Shown here: piece by piece, positions 59,082 to 64,000 of the stretch
Numbering within the stretch: the stretch's first letter is position 1
Layout: the number at the start of each line of letters is the position of its first letter
NCBI GenBank assembly: GCA_965199685.1
Contig: OZ241323.1
Span: forward strand, 1,922,001-1,986,000
From: SP5GCR1 sp965199685
GTDB taxonomy: Bacteria; Pseudomonadota; Gammaproteobacteria; Poriferisulfidales; Oxydemutatoraceae
DNA: 64,000 bases
Direction: 5' to 3'
Program-made: the position numbers and the translations under genes
Notes under the pieces: generated by a model
What the model saw: the letters and a program-made list of their open reading frames with translations, nothing else
What the model was told of the DNA's origin: nothing
Database searches by the model: none

Positions 59082-60305
59082 TTAATGTACTGCCCATTCC
59101 ACCTTGTCTAGGTCTATGCCGTCTTGGTGCATCTCCCATAAAGGTGAAAGCTCACGTAGTTTCTCAACAGAATTCCTAACGAGTTCTATCGTATAGTCAA
59201 TCTCGTCGGCAGTCGTATAACGACCCACCGTGAAACGAATTGAACTATGGGCTAGCTCGTCGTTGCGCCCTAACGCGCGCAACACATAACTCGGCTCTAA
59301 AGATGCCGAAGTGCAAGCAGAACCGCTAGATACGGCAATGTTTTTCAGTGCCATAATCAAGGACTCTCCTTCCACGAAGTTAAAACTAACATTCAAGTTG
59401 CCGGCAACACGATGCTCAATATCGCCGTTGCAATAGACTTCATCCATCGTCTTGAGACCGTCCCACAACCGCTGGCGCAAAGAGAGGATACGGTCGCGTT
59501 CGTCGTCCATCTCCTGACGGGCGATGTCAAACGACTCACCCATGCCAACTATTTGGTGGGTGGATAAAGTTCCTGAGCGCATGCCTCGTTCGTGACCGCC
59601 GCCGTGCATTTGCGACTCTACCCGCACCCTAGGCTTGCGTCGCACATAAAGCGCGCCTATGCCCTTAGGACCATATATCTTATGTGCCGAAAAGCTCATC
59701 AAGTCCACCTGTAGGGATTGCAAGTCGGTAGGCACTTTACCAGCACTTTGTGCGGAATCAACATGAAAAATAATGCCTTTTTCACGCGCCAGATCGCCGA
59801 TCTTGTGAATGTCCTGTATGACACCGATTTCGTTGTTGACATGCATCACTGAAATCAATATGGTGTCGTCACGTATGGCATGCGCAAGTTCGTCTAAATC
59901 CACCAAGCCGTCGGGTTTGGGGTCTAGATAGCTCACTTCATAGCCTTCTTTCTCCAGTTGCCTGCAGGTATCTAGCACCGCCTTATGTTCGGTCTTGACG
60001 GTGATGATATGTTTGCCTTTTTTGACATAGAAGTGTGCAGCTCCTTTAATGGCAAGGTTGTTCGACTCGGTCGCACCACTAGTCCAGACGATCTCACGAG
60101 GGTCTGCATTGATCAGTTCGGCTACTTGTTCTCGGGCGCGTTCCACCATCTTCTCCGCTCGCCAGCCGAAAGCATGGCTACGCGATGCCGGATTGCCGAA
60201 AGCTCCGCTTGGGGTCAAACATTGCATCATTTTCTCCGCAACCCGCTCGTCAACTGGTGTCGTAGAACTATAGTCTAAATAAATAGGTAATTTTACATCT
60301 TTCAT
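59082..60305 (-). CDS. iscS: IscS, cysteine desulfurase
   Basis: 407 residues, PLP enzyme that provides sulfur for Fe-S clusters and thio-tRNA. PLP Lys in SFSAHKIYGPKGIG, the mobile active-site Cys in SSGSACTSASLEPSYVL, and IYLDYSSTTPVD at the N-terminus. GAGAG precedes the ATG, 16 bases after iscR. Standard length. Confidence 0.98.
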   Translation of the reverse strand: MKDVKLPIYLDYSSTTPVDERVAEKMMQCLTPSGAFGNPASRSHAFGWRAEKMVERAREQVAELINADPREIVWTSGATESNNLAIKGAAHFYVKKGKHIITVKTEHKAVLDTCRQLEKEGYEVSYLDPKPDGLVDLDELAHAIRDDTILISVMHVNNEIGVIQDIHKIGDLAREKGIIFHVDSAQSAGKVPTDLQSLQVDLMSFSAHKIYGPKGIGALYVRRKPRVRVESQMHGGGHERGMRSGTLSTHQIVGMGESFDIARQEMDDERDRILSLRQRLWDGLKTMDEVYCNGDIEHRVAGNLNVSFNFVEGESLIMALKNIAVSSGSACTSASLEPSYVLRALGRNDELAHSSIRFTVGRYTTADEIDYTIELVRNSVEKLRELSPLWEMHQDGIDLDKVEWAVH

Positions 60306-60321
60306 AATACTCTCCTTGTAA

Positions 60322-60804
60322 TTACGCTCTCGCTACTTTTAACGAGAAACTCTCTTGTTGCCTTGCTAAATAGGCATCCTGTCTAGCGGAAATCTCCATC
60401 ACTTTATCGTTTGAGACGATATCTGAGATATAAATTCCCGCAAACAAATCTTTTATGCGGTTTTCCATATCCTCCCATAGGGTGTGGGTTAGACATTGCT
60501 GATTCTTTTGGCAATTAGTCCGACCACCGCAACGCACCGTATTGATTTTTTCATCAACCGCATTGATTACATCGGCAATAGAAATCTCGGAACTATCCTT
60601 TGCCAAGCGATAACCGCCGTTAGGACCGCGCTGGCTTTTCACCAAGCCGTACTCGCGCAATGGCACGAATAATTGCCCCAAATAGGATATAGAGATATCC
60701 TGGCGTATTGAAATATCTACCAGCGATACCGGCATCCGGGTACCGTGAATAGCGAGATCGGTCATTGCCGTCACCGCATAGCGTCCTTTGTTAGTTAAGC
60801 GCAT
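60322..60804 (-). CDS. iscR: IscR, Rrf2-family Fe-S regulator
   Basis: 160 residues with an N-terminal winged helix (YAVTAMTDLAIHG) and the cluster cysteines C-x5-C-x5-C in RCGGRTNCQKNQQCLTH, whose next His completes the usual ligand set. It represses the isc operon when holding a cluster. GGAGG precedes the ATG. A palindromic site overlaps its promoter. Confidence 0.96.
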   Translation of the reverse strand: MRLTNKGRYAVTAMTDLAIHGTRMPVSLVDISIRQDISISYLGQLFVPLREYGLVKSQRGPNGGYRLAKDSSEISIADVINAVDEKINTVRCGGRTNCQKNQQCLTHTLWEDMENRIKDLFAGIYISDIVSNDKVMEISARQDAYLARQQESFSLKVARA

Positions 60805-60836
60805 AAATCCTCCACAAATTTGGCTTTACGGGATAC

Positions 60837-60865
60837 ATCATATAATACTTTAGTATTTTACGCAA
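60837..60865 (-). promoter_or_regulatory. Promoter of the isc operon with candidate IscR site
   Basis: On the minus strand TTGCGT (60865-60860), a 17-base spacer and TATGAT (60842-60837). Within the spacer AATACT and AGTATT form an inverted repeat (60844-60857), a plausible site for IscR autoregulation. IscR binding is inference. Confidence 0.55.
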
Positions 60866-60878
60866 GTATTATTTTGGG

Positions 60879-61030
60879 GCTGTTAAAAAATAGAACCGCC
60901 GATTGACCTACTGGCTCAATCGGCGGTTCTATCTGACGGAGTGGTTGTGGCGCGTCTGCACAATCAATACCATTTATTCATTTTTCGTAAATTTAATGGC
61001 GCAAGCGGTTGGGTCTGTGCAGAACGGTTT
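60879..61030. repeat. Interspersed repeat block 23
   Basis: GGGGCTGTTAAAAAATAGAACC, then a GCCGATTGA/TCAATCGGC hairpin whose loop is CCTACTGGC, the reverse complement of the usual GCCAGTAGG, and AATTTAATGGCGCAAGCGGTT. The rest of the gap to 61282 is AT-rich and carries DnaA-box-like sites. Confidence 0.88.
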
Positions 61031-61070
61031 TTGCATAGGATCCACGGGTGGAAAATGGCTTAAATAAAGG

Positions 61071-61263
61071 TGTGGATAACTCTGTGGAAATCTTATCAGG
61101 TAGTTGTATAGAATATGTTGTTTTGCTTGGATAATTACTTGGCTCTAATTATAAAATAACTTAAGTTGTTGTTTTTCCATGGTAAATTCTTTAACCCTAG
61201 CTATATCGTTATATTTTCAGGAATGCCATAACCTACTTCAATAATTAAACAATCTGTGTATAA
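61071..61263 (-). other. AT-rich intergenic stretch with two consensus DnaA boxes
   Basis: TTATCCACA on the minus strand at 61079-61071 and TTATACACA at 61263-61255 fit the DnaA box TTATNCACA. A weaker ATTTCCACA (61091-61083) follows the first. The stretch between is AT-rich. Could be an origin, a DnaA-regulated region, or chance. Confidence 0.4.
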
Positions 61264-61282
61264 ACAATGTGCATCGTTATCG

Positions 61283-62461
61283 TTAAGGCAAGCAATATTC
61301 TAGGATTTCATTCAAAAATCGTATGCCATACGGGCTTGGTTTCAGATACCGTTCGTCGGATATAATCCACCGTTTGTCTATAAAAGGGGCAAGTTTCTCT
61401 TCCAATATGGTATTGGACTGCCCGGTTCGGCTAAATAGCTCTTTAGCGAAACCATCAGTTAGCCTGAGCGCGTTCAGCAAAAACTCAAAGCTGGTCTCGG
61501 ATGCTTTTAGTTCGCGAGTCTCCACGCAGTTTCCCTCGTCCATAGCTTTTTCTATATATCGCTCAGGCAATCTGTGCTTGCGGGTGCGGACGATTTTATG
61601 CTCGGCTGCCAGTGTGAGCTTGCCGTGGGCACCTGCACCAATGCCTAAATAATCACCGAATTGCCAATAATTTAGGTTGTGTTCGCAGGGTCTTGAACGG
61701 CTATAAGCCGATACTTCATAACGCTTATAACCGTGCTTCTGAAGTAGTTGTATTCCTGCCGACTGCAACTGCCAAATAGTATCGTCATCAGGTAGTTGGG
61801 GTCTATGAGTATAAAAGAATGTATTCGGCTCAATGGTCATCTGATACCACGAAATATGTTCAGGTCCAAGTTCCATAACTCTCATCACATCGGATATGGC
61901 TTGGTCTTTGGTTTGCTCAGGCAAACCAAACATCAAATCACAGTTGATATTGGAAAACCCCGCCAAGCGAGCATTTTCGAAAGCGTGTAGAGCTCGTTCG
62001 GCATTATGCGCGCGCCCTATTCGTTCAAGCAAACAGTCATTTAGGCTTTGCATGCCAATTGAGATTCTATTAACCCCCGCCTTGCGTAGCTTCTTCAACT
62101 TTAACAAGTCGGCACTCTCAGGGTTGGCTTCTATGGTGATTTCACATTGTGGTGCGAAATTAATATGTGCTTTTATACGCTTAAGCAAAAATGCTATCGT
62201 GTCGGCATCAAACAAAGTAGGTGTGCCACCCCCTATGAACACACTATTTAAGGGGCGGTTCTGCACATAAGGCAAATCATGTTTCAAGTCAGCAATCAGC
62301 GCGTCGGCATATCCCTGTTGGTTAAGACGCTCTGGTGTTGTATGAGAATTAAAGTCGCAATAAGGACATTTGGATACGCACCAAGGTAGATGTATATATA
62401 ACGATAGCGGCGGCAGACGATAGTGGGTTGTTTGCCTTACAACTGTTTCAGCTTGGCGCAT
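61283..62461 (-). CDS. hemW: HemW, radical SAM haem chaperone
   Basis: 392 residues. Radical SAM motif C28-x3-C32-x2-C35 (CVSKCPYC) with the GGGTPT box, and LNYWQFGDYLGIGAGAHGK typical of HemW. It lacks features unique to HemN, so it is the haem-trafficking HemW rather than coproporphyrinogen dehydrogenase. The start overlaps the rdgB 3' end by 25 bases. Confidence 0.95.
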   Translation of the reverse strand: MRQAETVVRQTTHYRLPPLSLYIHLPWCVSKCPYCDFNSHTTPERLNQQGYADALIADLKHDLPYVQNRPLNSVFIGGGTPTLFDADTIAFLLKRIKAHINFAPQCEITIEANPESADLLKLKKLRKAGVNRISIGMQSLNDCLLERIGRAHNAERALHAFENARLAGFSNINCDLMFGLPEQTKDQAISDVMRVMELGPEHISWYQMTIEPNTFFYTHRPQLPDDDTIWQLQSAGIQLLQKHGYKRYEVSAYSRSRPCEHNLNYWQFGDYLGIGAGAHGKLTLAAEHKIVRTRKHRLPERYIEKAMDEGNCVETRELKASETSFEFLLNALRLTDGFAKELFSRTGQSNTILEEKLAPFIDKRWIISDERYLKPSPYGIRFLNEILEYCLP

Positions 62462-63030
62462 AATTTCTTAAAGGCTAGTGCCCTGTGGCTGAATCTGTTT
62501 TTGGTCGCCTCTGATAACTCCGCAGCCGTGCTTTTCAATTCGGGAACGTAAAACACTGGATCATACCCAAAACCATTGCTTCCCTTAGGTTCAGTAATAA
62601 TACATCCGTTCCAGTTAGCCTCAGCAACAACTGGAACGGGGTCTTGCAGGTTGCGCACATAGCTCGCCGCACAATGAAAACGCGCGCTAAATTGCTCGCC
62701 GTCGTGTACGGATAACGCTTCCAACAGATGTCTAACATTGTCCTCATCGCTTGCATACTGACCGGCATAGCGCGCTGAATAGATGCCGGGTGCACCGTCA
62801 AGAATATCTACAACCAAGCCCGAGTCGTCTGCCAATGCTGGTAGACCAGTTGCCTTACTGGCATGGCGGGCTTTGATTAGTGAGTTCTCTAAAAAACTCA
62901 TGCCGTTTTCTTCTGCCGGCGTGACTCCTAATTTGGATTGAGAGTGCAACACTACATCAAGCTCTCCCAAAATATATGTTAATTCTCGGAGTTTGGAAGA
63001 ATTAGCACTGGCAAAGACGAGAGTTTGCAT
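62437..63030 (-). CDS. rdgB: RdgB, non-canonical purine NTP pyrophosphatase (dITP/XTP)
   Basis: 197 residues from ATG 63030; an upstream frame to 63063 overlaps rph and is rejected. Motifs FASANSSKLRELTYIL, LADDSGLVVDILDGAPGIYSARYAG and GSNGFGYDPVFYVPEL match RdgB/HAM1, which hydrolyses dITP and XTP. Its ATG is one base after the rph stop (TAAAATG). Confidence 0.96.
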   Translation of the reverse strand: MQTLVFASANSSKLRELTYILGELDVVLHSQSKLGVTPAEENGMSFLENSLIKARHASKATGLPALADDSGLVVDILDGAPGIYSARYAGQYASDEDNVRHLLEALSVHDGEQFSARFHCAASYVRNLQDPVPVVAEANWNGCIITEPKGSNGFGYDPVFYVPELKSTAAELSEATKNRFSHRALAFKKLCAKLKQL

Positions 63031-63031
63031 T

Positions 63032-63775
63032 TTATGACGAAAGGCTGTGTTTTTGTAATTCAAGTATCGTTTTTAGACCTAGCTGTCCTAGATCTAATAG
63101 TCCATGCAGTTCATCAATGCGTAGCGCATGTCCTTCGGCAGTACCTTGTATCTCTATAAAATGACCTGCTTCGTTGATTACCAAATTCATATCGGTTTCG
63201 GCGTTGGCATCCTCTTTATAATCGAGGTCTAATACCTTCATACCTTTATAGATCCCGACGGAGACCGCAGCAACCATACTATGTATAGGGTTTTCAGCTA
63301 TTTTCCGATGTTTCAACATATAGGTGACTGCATCGCATAGGGCGACATAAGCCCCGCAAATCGCTGCCGTGCGCGTGCCACCGTCGGCTTGTATCACATC
63401 GCAATCTATCAATATTGTATGCTCGCCAAGTGCTCTCATATTCAGACAGGCGCGCAGCGAGCGGCCAATCATTCTTTGTATTTCTTGGGTGCGACCTTTT
63501 AACTTTCCATTGATGGATTCGCGGTTGTTGCGCTCACTGGTCGCTCGCGGTAGCATACTATACTCAGCCGTCAACCATCCTTGATTTTTGCCTTTCAGAA
63601 ACTTAGGCACCCTGTCATCTATGCTAACATTGCATATCACTTTGGTATTACCGAAGGAGCTCAATACCGAACCTTCGCCATAGCGGGTATAATGCCTCTC
63701 AAAACTAATGTTGCGTAGCTCATCGCAAGCTCGTCCGCTCGGGCGTTTATTGTGGGAACTATATACTTCTTTCAC
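63032..63775 (-). CDS. rph: RNase PH
   Basis: 247 residues from GTG 63775 (a TTG at 63778 is also possible). The core is complete: RPSGRACDELRNISF, GKNQGWLTAEYSMLPRAT, DCDVIQADGGTRTAAICG and TDMNLVINEAG. It trims 3' ends of tRNA by phosphorolysis. Most RNase PH proteins start at MRPSGR, but here about nine extra residues (VKEVYSSHNK) precede it and no ATG lies nearby. The start overlaps the 3' end of a tnpB reading frame by 17 bases, so insertion of that element appears to have replaced the native start. Confidence 0.93.
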   Translation of the reverse strand: MKEVYSSHNKRPSGRACDELRNISFERHYTRYGEGSVLSSFGNTKVICNVSIDDRVPKFLKGKNQGWLTAEYSMLPRATSERNNRESINGKLKGRTQEIQRMIGRSLRACLNMRALGEHTILIDCDVIQADGGTRTAAICGAYVALCDAVTYMLKHRKIAENPIHSMVAAVSVGIYKGMKVLDLDYKEDANAETDMNLVINEAGHFIEIQGTAEGHALRIDELHGLLDLGQLGLKTILELQKHSLSS

Positions 63776-64000
63776 CAAAGCTACTCAAAGCTATTTTTTG
63801 ACGCTTCCTAGGTCGGGCAACCCCGCTACCTCCACGTCCTGTTACGGTATTCCCTGCCGCCAAAATGTTTAACGCAGCATTTACATCTGCATTGTCCTCG
63901 TGTCCGCAATACTGACACTTGAAAATTGATTGGGTCTTGCGGTTCGCTTTATCCGCTATACCGCACTTATTACAGGTCTGACTGGTGTATTGAGGTGCAA
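63759..64000 (-). CDS. tnpB: TnpB (IS200/IS605-type accessory nuclease), C-terminal part
   Basis: Partial: the reading frame enters at base 64000 and stops at TAG 63761-63759. About 80 residues are visible, with the zinc ribbon TCNKCG (CxxC) and KCQYCGHED (CxxC), followed by ADVNAALNILAAG, the conserved RuvC-III Asp region, and the basic tail GVARPRKRQK. This is an RNA-guided nuclease homologue of Cas12 family ancestry carried by IS605-like elements. The 5' part lies outside. The stop falls inside rph, so the element's own right end cannot lie downstream in an intergenic region. Confidence 0.85.
   Translation of the reverse strand, partial: APQYTSQTCNKCGIADKANRKTQSIFKCQYCGHEDNADVNAALNILAAGNTVTGRGGSGVARPRKRQKIALSSFGERSI

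Noticed and set aside
2171..61030. A CRISPR array made of the repeated short palindromes
   Set aside because: Copies are spread over 60 kb in variable order and orientation with genes between them; there is no regular spacer series and no cas gene.
6722..61030. tRNA or other structural RNA genes in the gaps
   Set aside because: The hairpins do not form cloverleaf patterns and no T-loop (GGTTCRA) / anticodon arrangement was found.
61283..62461. HemN (oxygen-independent coproporphyrinogen dehydrogenase)
   Set aside because: Length and N-terminal region match HemW; HemN is longer with an N-terminal extension before the cysteine motif.

Overview
The window looks like a chromosomal segment of a gammaproteobacterium with moderate to low G+C. 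The isc operon order (iscRSUA-hscBA-fdx), RnfA/RnfB, HemW, RdgB and RNase PH support the class. Physiologically it is a PQQ-dependent, lanthanide-type (XoxF) alcohol oxidiser. About two dozen short repeat blocks lie between the genes, a pattern I associate with host-associated or otherwise relaxed genomes; that ecological reading is inference only.

Layout. 0-6 kb: a partial fatty acyl-CoA ligase, a small coiled-coil membrane protein, a MazG-type domain whose N-terminus is read from a repeat, a PuuD-like membrane protein with a 25-residue companion, an HExxH secreted protein and a SoxYZ-like carrier. 6-14 kb: a lipoprotein, an exported histone-deacetylase-like hydrolase, two near-identical OxlT-type transporters flanking a cytochrome c, a SnoaL-like protein with a hidden 52-residue secreted partner, and a gamma-carbonic-anhydrase-like protein. 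14-21 kb: an Rpn-type nuclease, then the ABC system that accompanies PQQ alcohol dehydrogenases (permease, ATPase, beta-propeller, binding protein) with an acidic outer-membrane-like protein. 21-25 kb: an operon of a MotA/ExbB-type proton channel, a membrane-anchored partner, a two-helix protein, a lipoprotein and a DsbC-like protein. 25-34 kb: an ABC permease/ATPase pair, a porin, three more small coiled-coil membrane proteins and two alpha/beta hydrolases. 34-48 kb: pqqABCDE, two unknown periplasmic proteins, a CXXCW protein, xoxJ, xoxG, xoxF, an ABC binding protein, acs and an aldehyde dehydrogenase. 48-64 kb: rnfB-rnfA, metG, an orphan DNA methyltransferase, katG, the isc operon, hemW, rdgB, rph and the 3' end of a tnpB.

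How it fits together. XoxF with PQQ, the XoxG cytochrome and XoxJ would oxidise methanol or ethanol in the periplasm. The aldehyde dehydrogenase and acetyl-CoA synthetase next to it would carry acetaldehyde through acetate to acetyl-CoA, so ethanol is as plausible a substrate as methanol. The Isc operon and KatG fit a lifestyle rich in Fe-S clusters and redox stress.

The most unusual signals are: (1) a modular family of hairpin repeats whose stems change with compensation between copies, and which in places supply stop codons or protein termini to neighbouring genes; (2) small coiled-coil/TM genes that sit beside those repeats; (3) an RnfB fused to an RnfC-like Fe-S tail; (4) the proton-channel operon at 21.7-25 kb; (5) several tiny genes easily missed (25, 26 and 52 codons). 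No tRNA, rRNA or CRISPR array was seen.
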